Assembly: GCA_022747635.1 (NCBI GenBank)
Contig: JAKTNV010000014.1
Span: forward strand, 8,541,610 to 8,605,609
Reading direction: 5' to 3'
Length of the DNA stretch: 64,000 nt
Origin: Hetaerina americana
Taxonomy: Eukaryota > Arthropoda > Insecta > Odonata > Calopterygidae
The stretch's first letter is position 1, and each line of letters starts with the position of its first letter. Under the pieces are notes generated by a model. That model ran no database searches, was not told where the DNA came from, and worked only from the letters and a program-made list of their open reading frames with translations. A program made the translations under genes and the position numbers. This document shows positions 1 through 13,286 of this stretch, piece after piece.

Positions 1-762
1 CATGGCATTCTATTGGAGTAATACCATCTTTCGATAGTGAAATAAGTATGCCATTTCACCTCAGTTATATCGCATTCAGCATGCATATTAATGGCCATTT
101 GGACTGAGTGTAATTGAAATTTGCTACAATTTAAAAGATATGCAGGATTTGTGAAAATCAGTGGATGGTAGCTGGGTAGCATTCACAAGATAATTAAAGG
201 AGTTGGAGCCGGAACTATCTATTCGTAAAGAGAGTAAGCTAGATTTTTCCACAAGCTAGCTTTTGGAAAGGTAGAGTGCACCCGAATTTACTTCTCAGGT
301 TGGGTGAATTAATATGCCAAATTGTTTCACCAGATTAGACCAACTATAAAAAATTACCGAACTAGACTCCGTCACTGAGAGATTTATGTACTGATTCTTC
401 CCTCTCTTAATTCACTACCCCAATAAAACCTTGGCTAAGTATCCCGACAGTTTTGATATTAAGGTCATGTTGCAATCTGTGTTTCTTTTCCTAAAGAACT
501 TAACAGTGGACCAGAATTTGATAAATTAAAGGCCATGTCACAAGCTGAAGTTAAAGCCCGAAGGGTCTGATTGAATAGAGAAAAATTATCGGTACATGAT
601 TTATATTCCGTATACCGAATATAAGATAATATATAATATTTTAGATTCATACGATTAAATTTCAAAGAGCAACTCTCATCGATTTTTTTTTAAACAGACA
701 CACCAAACTTTGTAAAACATACGACACAAAATGACGAATAGATTACGTATAGCCTAATTATA
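1..762. other. AT-rich stretch without recognisable genes
   Basis: The stretch holds only short open frames with no recognisable motif. No repeat, tRNA-like sequence or long inverted repeat was seen by eye. It ends at the TA dinucleotide (761-762) that forms the left target duplication of the mariner starting at 763. Confidence 0.6.
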
Positions 763-2070
763 TTTCATACATGGGAAACCCCAGAAGGGCCCGGCCTGAC
801 CTAGAGATGGCGGTAGTTGTTTAAAAAATACTGTATTAGAAAGTACGCAATCTATCAAGCATATGTTTCAAGTTTGAAGACACCACGTTGTTTATTATTT
901 GTTTGGCAGCCATCAATAGTGAATTTTTTCAGTGAATTTGTGAGTACGGAGAAAATTAGTCTCTGTGATACAATACTTTTGAGGCCTCAGCCCAACCAAT
1001 ATAAAAGCTGAACTGGACTCGACTCTGGGTGAGTCTGCTCCTTCGTTTGCACGGTAAAATGTTGGGTAAGAGAGTTTAAACGAGGCCGTAAGAGCTCTCA
1101 AGACGAGTATCGCATTGGTCGACCAAATGAGGTGAAAACGCCAGAAACGGTGAAGAAAATCCACAAAGTGATACGGGATGATCGTCGACTGAAAGTGCAT
1201 GAGCTAGCAGACATAGTAGGCATTTCAAAAAGTGCGGTACATCACATATTAACTGATAATTTGGACATGAGAAATCTGTGGGCAAGATGAATGCCACGTT
1301 TGCTCGCATTCGAGCAAAACCAGGTTCGTTACATGTTTCATGTGAACATGTTTCAATTGAGTGTTCAGCAAAGTTTCACAGCAACAAAGCAGAATTTTAC
1401 GCCGTCTAATAACCATGGATAAAACATGGGTCCATTACTTCACATCCGAGACAAATGAACAATAAAAACAAAAAGAACAATCAAAACAATGGATTCAAAG
1501 GGGAGAACCGTCTCCAAAGAAGGCGAAGACCGTTTCATCTGCAGGCCATGGCGTCGGATTTTAGGGATAAGCAAGGGATAATTTTCATTTAATACCTTGA
1601 AAAAGGAAAAACTATCAACGGCGAGTATTTTGCGCAACGTTTGAGCGAAGAAATCAAGCAAAAGCGGCCGAATTTGGCTAAGAGGAAAGTGTTGTTTCGT
1701 CAAGAATATGCACGAGCTCACAAATCCGTTATTGCAATGACCAAAATTCATGAATTAAAGTTTGAATTGCTACCTCATGCACCCTCTTCGCCAGAATTAG
1801 CCCCCCGGATTATTTTCTGTTCGCTAGCTTGAAAAAAAAGCTCGGTGGTCAAATATTTTCCGACCACGAAGAAATGATGTCGGTGGTTAATGACTATTTT
1901 GAGGAGAAAGACAGTTCTTATAATTTAAAGGGTATCGAACTTATTGAACATCGCTGGGAAAAGTGTATGGAGCTGAAAGGAGATTTTGTTGAGGAGAAAT
2001 ACGTTTTTTTCCTAAATTTTTGTGTTTTCTTTGTTGGGTCGGGTATTTCTGCGGTTTCCCAAAGATGAAA
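763..2070 (+). mobile_element. Degenerate full-length mariner element (mariner A)
   Basis: A 1308-bp mariner with both ends preserved. The left end (763 on) and the reverse complement of the right end (to 2070) both start tttcat and share gggaacc-like and cagaa...cccg blocks, so they are TIRs of about 30 bp. TA dinucleotides at 761-762 and 2071-2072 fit the standard Tc1/mariner target duplication. Length matches the family norm of about 1.3 kb. The internal transposase frame is broken, so the copy is not autonomous. It is oriented left to right and is clearly old. Confidence 0.9.
940..2010 (+). pseudogene. Broken mariner transposase (mariner A)
   Basis: Remnant of a D,D34D transposase that would cut and rejoin DNA at the element's TIRs. 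The frame probably began near 940, where gtg replaces the expected atg before STEK. A frameshift lies near 1053. The second helix-turn-helix is clear at about 1160-1260 (DDRRLKVHELADIVGISKSA). The first catalytic Asp survives in the block DKTWVHY (codon 1418-1420). Around 1460 an in-frame stop and a short insertion interrupt the frame. The second catalytic Asp is changed to Glu in RQEYARAH (about 1700-1723). The third Asp (codon 1808-1810, PDYFLF-like) is readable only after a single-base deletion just upstream. The C-terminal block HRWEKCMELKGDFVE ends near 2000. Inactive by several independent lesions; family assignment is firm, subfamily is not. Confidence 0.9.
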
Positions 2071-2790
2071 TATTCTTTCCTCCATAGCCTGGGGATGTGC
2101 TAACTTCTCCGTTCAACACGAATTTTCCAATGTACAAATTCACATATTCGTCTGTTTAAGAAGCCTCCTATGATAGATAAGCTTATACAGGTAACTGTCT
2201 CAATATCAAGAAAATAAATAATACCTGTATTTTACGTCCAGCCTCAGCTTTTAATCTCTTCTCAAAATGTTAATTTCTTCTTTCAAGCTCAATACCTAGA
2301 GAACAAACATGTATAATCCACATTTTCATTCCCTTTCAGCCTCTGAATCTCCACCAGCATCCCTCTCTAAATCACTTTGCTACGCTTAATTAAAAATAAC
2401 TTACCCGACGAATGGTTTATTCAAGAATTTATTCGACGTTATCATATGCTCTTCTCCTGTTTAGCAGGTTATATCAGTATGGCTAGTTTGAAATGTCCCT
2501 TTTGATACTGGCAAGGAAATATCTACACATTCAGAACCTTATCCTATATGGGTGATATTTATTTAAATCAGTACACTTAATTCGTACAGATAACTAACAA
2601 TCCAGAAAAATTACTTGATAGTAGAAGAGGGAAATAATATAAGGATTAGGAGAATCGGATACATGTCTACACCTTAGTACAATCTACGAATGCAGGCATA
2701 AAAAGGTGGAAGGTCCCTCTAAGACGGCCACGATGCAATTACCAATGTATCGTACATACCTAATGAAGAGGGACTTGAGAAATGATTTCT
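2071..2790. other. AT-rich stretch, nothing recognised
   Basis: No coding frame or known repeat was seen. A weak inverted repeat (ggtccctct near 2712 against agagggact near 2767) is the only structure and may be chance. Confidence 0.5.
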
Positions 2791-2794
2791 ACAA

Positions 2795-2875
2795 GGAGTG
2801 AGTTAGGGCAGACAACCACCGGGTGGTGGCGGTCAACCAAGAGGTCTGGGGTTCGATTCCCACCTAGATGGATTT
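2795..2875 (+). repeat. tRNA-derived SINE head, fragment
   Basis: A perfect match to the internal Pol III B-box consensus, ggttcgattcc, lies at 2850-2860. It is preceded by an imperfect A-box-like block and followed by AT-rich sequence. No cloverleaf with paired acceptor arms can be drawn, so this is a SINE head remnant or tRNA pseudogene rather than a working tRNA. It is not obviously a copy of the S1 or S2 SINEs elsewhere in the window. Confidence 0.45.
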
Positions 2876-4290
2876 TTCAATTGTTACATAATTGTTTAAT
2901 GTAATATAAAGGTGACGTGCCGTTTTCTAATTAATGTGAAATAAGTAGATAAGCGAATATCCCGATTGAGAATAGGGAGAACCGATCATCCTTTCAATCA
3001 TACATTTGGAATATGATATGCCGCCGAACATGGTAGTCTCGTATTATCATGAGGAAATAATATTTTGAAGAAGCCAGAATATAACAACCTCAAGTTTATT
3101 TCGGTTCTTCTTCGAATATTTGAAGTAACCGAGAAAGGTATCTTAAGAAAATGAAGATAAAGTCAGAGCGAAAACGTAAGCTCTTCATCTCCATCAAACA
3201 TTTTAGAACACTGTATGTTTTGCAATATTAGTTATACCATAGTACCCCGAAGTGAATAAGACGCGATACACAGCATTGCTAGAAGAGAAAATGTTACAGT
3301 ACTTCCTAATCCCACTACCATTTTTTTCCACGATGCTGATAACAATAAATTATTATCTCTTCAAGTTGGTGATTACACATTGTGAATTTACATTTTAATC
3401 GTGATTACACGCGCTTTTACTTTTTTCGCTCCAAGCACGAATAAGTTATAAAAATCGATTATATCGCTTAAAAGTACCAGATCCTTAACTTTGTTGGGTC
3501 GTCTCTTGGTCGTTCAAAGGTAGCTTGGAAAACATGTCTACATGGTCTAAACATCCAGGATACATGAAAATGTAGCCACAAGTCTTTTGATGCGCTATTC
3601 CTTATGGTCAGCGGGGCCAACGACAATATACACTGTCGTCTCCAAAATGTTTTTTCCATAAGATAGTAGGGATAAGGGTAGACTAGAGATGAGTAAGTTT
3701 TTAGTGACATTGGGACGATTCAGCAGCGTTGTCACTCATAGCCTAATAACCTATTTGACTAGAAGCACAGAGAATATTAATTTTAGTTCAAGTAAGGTGG
3801 GAGGGCATATCTCAGCTGTAAACTAATGCATGAAGATTAATAAGTTTTATCTAGACTAATAAGTATTGAATAATACTTATAATATTATAAAAAATACACG
3901 TAGCACTACCTGTTACATGTATTTTTTCACACGCAATCTGCCGATGCATATGACTTTGGAGAGAATTCACAATATTACCTCGGCAAAGGTAAAAATTTCC
4001 ATTGAAAGACCCTGTAGTAAAGGGGTGATAAACCTCTGATATTAAGGCATATCAAATTAATAATGACATTACCTCACTGACTTCAAGGCTCGTTTACTTT
4101 GTCATATTTCCATCAACATTTAATTAAATTATGGGCATGAATGTTTCTAAAACATCTGGACAATTATGCCTCAGCTGGAATTCTATTATCTGATACCAAG
4201 AATCCATTACACTGATAAAATGAAATTTAATGAGAACATTACAAGGTTATAAAAACTTTCCACCTCCAATAGCTTTTAGGAACGGGCGAT
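2876..4290. other. AT-rich stretch, nothing recognised
   Basis: Only short frames without motifs. No repeat family was recognised by eye. Confidence 0.5.
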
Positions 4291-4429
4291 ATATATGCGT
4301 TTCTTGATTCAATTAGCCATCTCAATATCTTCATCACACTTCTTATCGCCTCCGGGACACGCAATGCTATTCTTCCCTCTTCTCATTATACAAGTCCCCT
4401 TTCTTGCATATTGTAAAGCTCAAATCCCA

Positions 4430-5360
4430 AACCTCCATTCCTCCTTCCTCCTCGCTACACATTTTCCCTTAAATCTTCCCTCGTAATGCTCTCCAACCAA
4501 CCACCACCTCGACTTCCCCCCTGCTCCAACCCTCCGCCCTCGAAACACGACCGACCCACGCAACACAACCCGCCCACCCCACAAACCTCCAATTTCTCCA
4601 GGGTGCTTTATCTCCAAGGCCACAGTTTTTCATCCTATGACAGCGGTGAAAGCAATTACGCACGTAACAGGAGATAATACTAACGCAACGGCGCGATCGT
4701 CGTCGCGGAGACGTATTGTTGCACCATGGAGCAGGAGGGGGATGCTGGGAGGGGGAGGGAGCACCCAGGGAAACGAGGGAGGGCATTGGAGAGGAGGAAT
4801 GCCTCAGGTGCAAGAGGAAATGGGGAAGGTGTGAGGACAGGGTAAGGATAGGTGTGAGGGTTAAGGAGGTTGTGAAGGGGCGGAGGGAGCGGAGGACGTA
4901 ATAGGTACTCAAAAACTGTGAAACGATAAGAGAGGGGGGAAGGTGAATGGAGTACAGAGTAAAATGAGGTAATCGGGTGAGTGAGGTGAAACCTATACTC
5001 AACCGTACTTTTCTCTCCATTCACCTCCCTTGGAGGAACTGTTTGCCGCTTTATGGCGACGGATCGAGTGTTAGAGAGATGGAGGAGGAGGCATATGGAA
5101 CTAAGGGAAGAAAGGAAGAGGGGAGGTAGGGAAAGGGAGAAGGTTTCCCGATGAATAGTCAGGAAGTAAGTATTCCAAAACCCTCCCCTTAAAGGGAAGC
5201 CCACCTGGCCAACCAATTTAAGGGCCCACGCCTGTTTCCTTCTACCTTTATGCCTGGCTACCATTAGTGTAACGAGGTTTTGCTCCCGGAGCAAGTCTAT
5301 TGGTTGCGAAAGCCAGGTTTCCAGGTTGGTTGTTCGGTAGCATGATTTATTCCACATTTT
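4430..5360. other. GC-rich island with pyrimidine then purine strand bias
   Basis: Composition changes sharply from the AT-rich surroundings. The + strand is C/T-rich at about 4430-4620 and G/A-rich at about 4720-5150, ending with mixed GC-rich sequence to about 5360. Overlapping open frames of up to 229 codons exist on the minus strand, but their low-complexity Ser/Pro/Leu or Arg/Gly make-up is what biased composition yields, and no domain is visible. It could be a regulatory or promoter-like island or an old repeat. No function is claimed. Confidence 0.5.
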
Positions 5361-8300
5361 ACCCAACAATCATTTATTAAAGGTCAAAAAATTCGAATCT
5401 TATAGCTTAAAAATGCAGAGAATTTTAAAATTTGAGCATTGCATTAACATTCTCTACGTTTTAAAAATTAACATCAAATAAGGTCACTTGCAAAGCTCGA
5501 AACTTTTAGGCCGCATCCTGAATCATTTAAATATCTACAAACTTCTCAAATGCTCAGAGCCAATTAATTTTGTCGCTTTTTGGAAATACGACCTTGTTTT
5601 AAATTTCGTAGATTACTTTCAACATAATCTATAAAAAACCAATAGCTTAATAGTTCAATTACCGACCAAGAAAAACATATTTGCCTATAACAATGTTTAA
5701 AACATTGAAAACAGAAAATCTTCGCAGATATAACTTTTACAAGATATTGTAAGAAAATAGATCTTTAAATTAAATTAAATGCATGTATGAATTGCACCTA
5801 TCCAAATTGACCTGTATTAATTTGTTAAGAGGTCTGAATTCCGGATGTCAAAACATTGCAATTTTACACCTCACACGATTTGAGGATATGACACCTATCA
5901 TATCTTGGGAATTGTATTTTTTAATTAACCCTCAGCAGTTGAATTAAATTGTAATGAAGCGTGAACATCGTCAACTATGTTTTACGTCACTAAAATTCAC
6001 CGGGAAATTATCGCTCATGACGTTAACGAGTAACCCAAGCGAACAAAGCAAATCAATATTGGTTTACTTAGCATATTTCGATTACGAACAAATGTACGTC
6101 AGCGTTTTGTATCAAAACTGCACTCACTACATTAATCGGAGGAATATATAACTCAAGTTTCGTCCGCCCCATCAAGGCAACCAGAAAATACATCAGGGGC
6201 TTTGGCGTTCGCGCATCGATGACCGATTCGGATGGCTCGCAAGATGCCATTTCATCGAGAATATACATATTAGACGAAGAATAAAAAATAAAACATTATT
6301 CCTGATACTGCGTCATCAGATTATAGTATGGTGAGGAGTTACGCAAAAATAAGTGGAGAAAGGACTAAATATAGGGAAAGGAAAAATAAGACCATAGTAA
6401 CGAAACGCCATTTTACACATTAGGCAAACTTTAAGGGGGTTATCTAGATTTAAACCAAAAAATTAATAATAATAACATTTAGAATAAAACGAAAGGAATT
6501 TTAAACTATCCCGTAAGTTCTTTTATAAAAAACCCAAAGACTTCATTCACCAGTCAAAAAAACCAACAAACACATGCTAAGCAAACATATTGAAAATGCT
6601 TGGTTAAAGTGGGCAAAAGTTTCATCAATTCATTTAAAAAATATTTTAAATATTACATGTATCAATATTTTAAGCCTTTCTAAGTAATTTCACGAAACCT
6701 CGAGCATCGCGCATCATTTTCGAAAAAACAACAAGGAAATATATACTAATGCAAATATTTACCGACCACATTAAATAATTTTGTCTAACGCACAGAAAAA
6801 AACACGAAAAATAAGTTATTATCATAATTTTTCCCGGGAATGATATGCATGATTGAGAGTGCCCTTGGTAATTAGACCAATGTTATGTGAAGCCGTGCTT
6901 CCTATTCAACGAGGATCCACAAAACAATCCAAGAGCATTAACCACACCCATTTCTATTTATTACATCTTCTTACTCAAATCTTCCCCTCTTAAAGATTCC
7001 CCTTCCCACCTCAACTTTCCACCCCCAGAAATGTCAGTGTCGATACTTCCTCCAAAAAATTAATGACTGCATGTAAGATGAATTATACCCTGCAAGTAAA
7101 AGTGTAGGAAAAAACTGGCTTTAAAAAGGACCCCATTTCACTGGTTTAACATCATCGATTTCCTGTTCTAAAAGGGAGGGAATGGCAGCCTAATCTGTAC
7201 CTTAAATCCTAAGTTTATGACACCCTAAGTTGAGGGGAAACCCATCACCTTCCCCATGTTAATCCCGGTCTATTTACGTTCAACTCCCAACGCGGTAAGA
7301 CTAATCCTGCTAGAAATCAACGCACAATACATTCGCGAATTAACCCGGATAAATTTCTTTCATTTTAAGTCGATTCTTGACCGTGAAAACGCAAAAATAA
7401 AAATTATGCAGAACTAGTCCATTTCAATTAATAAGATGCGTTATTGAATGTGAAAAAATGAGACATCACGTAAGATTCCGATTCCGTGACCAAAAATTAA
7501 TTGTCACATAATAAAATCGAATGCTACCGTCAAATTTTAACTACATTAATTTTTGATTGAAAAAAAATGTAATTAACTGCAATTTATTACATTTTAACTT
7601 GTCTCATAATATTTTACTATCAGATATTCAGTCATGCCTTTCACGCAATGCGTTGAGATACGCCAGAAAGTTTTTTCTATAGTTTGCAGATTTAAGGAAG
7701 ATTGGCAAATATGAAAGTAAGCTGATAAAGAGAATATATTTATACCATAGAATTTTTACAATTAAAAGATACTTCTAATATATAAGGACGAGCAAAAGTA
7801 GACAAAAATTTAACAGATTTTAAATATATAGCAATTCGCCGTGACAGAAGATAAGTTTTGCTTATAATATCTGCATAAAGTTGCCGCGAGTAGTTTCCAC
7901 AGAAACTGTCTGCGCGTGATAGAAAACCATTGGAATAAATGATTTTTTCCAAACAAATTTTTAAGAGCCAGCGCTTCCATTAGTTTTACCTTAATAAGGC
8001 ATCTGGCAAATTTTTAAACGATACTTCACAGTATGTGGGGAGGTGAACATAAGAATGGAAGGGATTCATTGGGGGGAAACAAAAGAGGAAGGGTATTATT
8101 CTTGTGATGTTTTGGAAAGGGTTGGCCCTACGGGAGATATGAGTGTGAAGGTAAGGAGTTTGCAGGGGAAGAAGGCACTCTTGCCTATTTCAACCACGGA
8201 ACTCTCATTTCCTCTCGTGCCCTTGGGAAAAGGAGGCTCATTTTCCGCAGAAATTATTTTTCTTATTATTAATATTGAAACACATTCATAAAATATGGGT

Positions 8301-10640
8301 TGTTTAATAGGCTTTGAAAATTCTTAGATAAAGAAAAATAAGTTTTACAACACAGCCTTAAATACCAGGTAATTATAATTAGCGGTACTCTGCGTGGCTT
8401 TCCACTCGTTCATTACTCTACCCAATGCGGGCGTTTTCAGGCAACGATTACCGAAATGTAACAGGGCCGCAAATTAAACAGAGCATGAGAATGGTTTTTG
8501 ATAAGTAGATATGCTGAACACGGTAAAGGTCGTCGCCTCCACCGCAAGAATAATAGGATCGCAACGTACCATGGCTACAATCAGCAGTAAAGCCGCTTTA
8601 CCGCTTCGGCTTGAGCCTTGGCCTCCCTCCCATCCTTGATGGAAAGGTGAGCATCATCCCAATTCTTAAAAACGCACATGACCCAACCATTCGTTGACCT
8701 CAATCCTCTAGTGCTCTTTCTTCGAATGACTCGCTCATCTTCGCACGCTCCGCACTAGTCATCCTGCTGCAAACTGGCTTCCTCTTCATGATTCTGTCAA
8801 AGCTTAGAACCTCTTCATACTATATGGAATAGTTGAGTATCCACCTTCATCAGACAATAGAATCGCACTGTCTTCACATTGGCAGCAACTCCCTAACATC
8901 CTTTTGTTGTGCTTAATAATTGTCCTTACTCATCAACTTGGTTCGCTCCGGGACTTTTAAACACCATCTCCTACGTTCATTAAATGAAATATAAACGATA
9001 AAATATCAACAATAGAGTTAAAATTTCTTTCGCCGAACAATTGATTAAAATTGCAACTATTCTAACTTATATGTGTTTCGAATACGCTGAAATGGGAGGA
9101 GATGGTTAAATTTGCATGTTTTCTCATACTAGTTTTTCCTAATGACTCCGAAAAACCAATGTATTTATGATCGCTAATGATTATTCTAAGTTATTGAATT
9201 TTTTGTAGAATATTTACGCGGAATAATTATAAATCTTTCCTAGTTTTTGGCCTGGTAATAATGAATAAAAATGTATTCCAATTCCAAAATGTTCAGTTAA
9301 GAACACCATTTATAGTAATTTACACATTTATTTTGTCTAACGTCGAAAAGTCGGCTTATGAAAATCTTTCCACTATTTATGCTTGGAATTATTCTAGCAG
9401 TTACCACTAATATTCTCATGGATCATTGAGAGTGAACACATTATTTTGAATTACGAATGCGATCTAGTTTGTCTTCTTAACACAACACGATTCCCAAGGA
9501 ATCATATTTAGCAAGTAAATTAGGTAACTTGGACTACTGAAACATGACATGAAGTTTAAAATGCAATGCTATTTATCTAAATATCTATAGAAACTATTAA
9601 ACACCCCATGGTCACTAACAGCAGCAAAATGTTTTCTTCTTAGCACTAGAATAAATATAAAAATAGAAGACTGATGCATAAAATGAATCTTTGCCTGCCA
9701 TTTAAGTAGGCATGAAAATTTAATTCGATGTAAGACCATGGAAACATTCTTACTGCCACGGCGTAGAATATCGGGTTGGCATTGATGGCATAGGATGCCA
9801 TACTCGCAAGTGAACGATCAACGTTTCTTTCTGCTTGTGATGAAAGACTTTCCTTTGCTAATTTTCCAAATTTTTCCATCAGTACTATTGTCACATAATA
9901 TCTTTGTAACTTCTTGCTCATCCGTTATCGACAGATATAAAAACAAAACGGTACTAGATCATTCACAATACATATACTTAATTAAAATCAATTCAAATCA
10001 TTACAATAACGGTCTCACCTCAAACATTCCTAAACTGAACGTTTTCACAATCTTGTTCTCTTCGGTCAACGCAACGTCAATCTTCTGTTCTGATTTCAAG
10101 TATTGTAACATACCTGTAGAGATAAATTTCAAAACTAAGGTTTAAAACGTTAATCACTGCACTTTCAAACTAACAATTCCACAGCATTTGATTGGTGCAA
10201 CAAATTAGATGAGAGTATACAAATATTTCATGTATTTGTAACGTTAGAAAGTTTCTAACTGTGCTACAACTTTCCAAGAAAAACAATTGCTAGATCATTG
10301 CAAGAAAGAAATCCTTATTGTCCAAACAAATGAATACTTCCATCCTAATCATAAGTATCACCTTGCAATAAATAGCACCACTGTTACCTTAAGCTCCTAG
10401 GTTTCAAAATAAGTTGAATCTATGTTGAAATAAGATCCAAAATTTGAAAACATTATCAATACTTTTCTTGAATACACCGCTCAATAATTAAACCAAAAAA
10501 TGAGTTTTATAATCTAGATTCCAGTTCCAATTCGATAAATGTACATGTAGGCGTGAAGCACTTGTTTTTAATGACCAAATAAGCGAAATTTATTCAGTGC
10601 ATTGCGAGTAATAAAAAAAATTTACGAGCGTCGTGAAAAA
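5361..10640. other. Long AT-rich stretch without defensible genes
   Basis: No exon, TE protein or RNA gene could be supported. The minus-strand part of 8540-8800 is less AT-rich and has a short coding-like block with stops. The minus-strand frame at 9646-9921 contains NANPIFYAV but has no supporting splice or homology evidence. Both are discussed under findings. Confidence 0.5.
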
Positions 10641-10649
10641 ATCAAGCAG

Positions 10650-11560
10650 AGTTCTATTTCAATTCCGTGAGCATTTATTGTTTTCATCCACAATTTACCT
10701 GTTTCCTGTACATTCCTTTCATATTCCTACCCCATGTATTCTCCTTAATCTACACTCAATTCATCCCATCTACTACATCTGCTCTTCTTGGTCTCACTCT
10801 CCATAGTTCCAACGGTTCCCCGCTCAATCAATCCTCCGGCTGCCCTCGGCATGAACGAATGTCCCAGAAGAGATCTCTTAATTCCGCCTATTCCCGTTTC
10901 AATTCAGCCCGTGAAAAATTCATACCACGGCGCATGCGGAGACGAAGTTTATTCTTGCTCCGCCATTCTTCCGGTCATGCTAAACGAGCATATTTGGATC
11001 GATTCTTTTTTACTACCTCCGCCTCATATCCTCTCGTTATGTTCATTCTATTCCCTCACTAAACTCGTGAACGTCCTTTCCTACTGATTCATTTCCTTCC
11101 GCCAATTTTCCCCCCTTTCCGATGGTATTTCTCCTTTCCCTTCTTCCACAGTATTCTCCCCGATTCCTTCCTTTATTCAGCCCCTCCATATTTCCTATAT
11201 TTCCCTCCAACATTCAAACAGAGAACAAAAGCCACAACTTCCAAAACTTGAAACAGTCACTGGGAATTTTCCAAACTCGTCCTTTCCTGCATATCCATCC
11301 GCACCATCACCCTCCCTCACGGTAGTTACCCTATCCCCTCTACTTTTATTCCAGGGCCATTAATTTCTCGCCCTCGATAATTATGTGCATTACCCGTCCC
11401 AAAATAATTTGGACGAACGCGCTCAGTAAATTCCGCCAACCGTGATGCATGTTTCCACCGAAAAGGCAGGCAGCTCCCCGGGAGTCAGTGACTGGCGTTT
11501 CCCGCGCGAGGGAACATATTTCCTCGGGAGGAATAAGTTTCATCCTTGCTGTAAGCAAAG
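10650..11560. other. Pyrimidine-rich, GC-elevated island
   Basis: The + strand is strongly C/T-rich from about 10680 to 11345, then mixed GC-rich to about 11560. Open frames of up to 131 codons arise here only because the skew suppresses stop codons; they are Ser/Pro/Phe-rich with no motif. Confidence 0.45.
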
Positions 11561-12051
11561 CCTAAATCTGAAAGGCTAGTGCTATTAACCAACTTTCCGC
11601 TGGTGAACTCCGTAATCGTCAAGCTTTTTCCCGTGGGAATATCACATGTAGAAGGACTATCGATAGAAATGCATTACTTTTCGAATGTATATATTAACCT
11701 AAATAATTAATTAGACTTCCTTTAATTTTACGCTATGCATTTCCCTGACCTGAATAATACCTTTAAAATCATATTAAGTTCATAAGAAAATTATTTTCAA
11801 TTTAAATTGGTGATTCCGTCAAAACAAAATTAGACCATATCGTCATCACACCGCCTGGTGCCCTTGAGCAGTACTCAACTTGAAAATCATAGCAAAAAAA
11901 AGCCAATAAATTTACTCATTAAACAGCCGATTTAAGTTAACTCAATGCCGTAAGAATTAGTTTATTTCCTGAATAATTTAGGACCTGTCAATGGGAATAA
12001 TTAAGGAATATTGAGGAGAAATCAATCGAGGGTCATTTGGACGCTTAGATA

Positions 12052-12121
12052 CCATAAATATCCTTATTTATGGCCCAATACCTATGAAATCATGTACCCT
12101 TATCATGTAAATTTACATGAT
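12052..12121. repeat. Two adjacent short palindromes
   Basis: The first is ccataaata/tatttatgg with a 4-nt loop (12052-12073). The second is a perfect 20-bp palindrome with no loop, atcatgtaaatttacatgat (12102-12121). They may be part of a small decayed MITE or simply AT-rich palindromes. Confidence 0.5.
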
Positions 12122-13250
12122 TGTATCAACCTCAACGGTGAGCAAAATTTTAGCTCTATAATATTAACACTCAGATTAAAACCACCTCGTTATTTATATT
12201 AAGATATTGGAAAGAAAAGAAAAGATGAAATAATCACATATTACACACGCAGAGAGGCTTTACAGAGCGATTCCCGGGATGAATTTTGTAAGACATCCAT
12301 AAATTAATGTTATCTATGTACTATGTATCACTAGAAATGTACTAGATTACCAAATTTATGCACTTCACTACAAGAGAATTGGAACAACCATCTATTTCCG
12401 CCAACTTTGCAAGTGTATTTAGGGAGAGAATATATCACGAAGCTATGTAAAACAGTGACACATTTCCGAAGACAGGTGTCAGTCCTTTACAATTTCTGAA
12501 TATTTCCAGCGCTTGAACGGGAACACGAATCATCAATAATGCGACCTGCAGGCGTGAACGAATAACATCACAAACGCCAGTGTTTACTCGAAGAGAACGT
12601 CCAGCAGTCGATTCCCTACAAATTAAATGCGATTCAAAAAAAAGTAACGGACGGGAATTAACATGATTGAGTCGGACAACTGGCGTGAAACGACAAGAAT
12701 CGAAAAGCAAAATGAGCACACATCGCAAATCACAAATATTTGAAGAAAACGGCAAATCGATTGACCCTAGCGCCACGGGAATGAAAACAGCTATTGTAAA
12801 CCACCAAGATTTGGCATATGTCACTTACCAAAAACGAAGTACTGAAGTTAAAATATTTTTTATAAAATCGATGAATGTATTGTTTAGATTTTCTCACCAA
12901 TTGAAACTATTTCTTAAACTTAAAGCAAAGCGATAAAAATAATATAATTGCGGCGAAGCGTGAAATTTTAATTGGCAGGACACTTATTTATGGTGAGTAA
13001 AACTGAGCGTAGCTATTGCCTTTGACTTTGAAATTCAACAAATCCCTGCAAATAAAATTATCTGCAAATTAGGACAGCGTAAATGTTGAATTTAACCGCC
13101 GTGAAAGAGTTCCTAATGCTATGTGAGATAGTCAAACTAAATTTTGGCTGCATACAATCTGTACGTAATAATTGGATTTTTAAAGTAATATCCATAATAA
13201 ATACTCAAATTATTCACATTCTTTCCATTTTATGATCCTAAGATCTGTCT

Positions 13251-13286
13251 GAAAGGCACATAGTCGAACATGACTATGTACCTTTC
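13251..13286. repeat. 36-nt hairpin with 15-bp arms
   Basis: Arms gaaaggcacatagtc and gactatgtacctttc pair at 14 of 15 positions around the loop gaacat. Function unknown; it is too short for a standard arthropod pre-miRNA. Confidence 0.6.

Noticed and set aside
4680..5369. 229-codon minus-strand frame
   Set aside because: Lies in a strongly purine-skewed island where stop codons are depleted; several overlapping frames are open at once and none has a motif.
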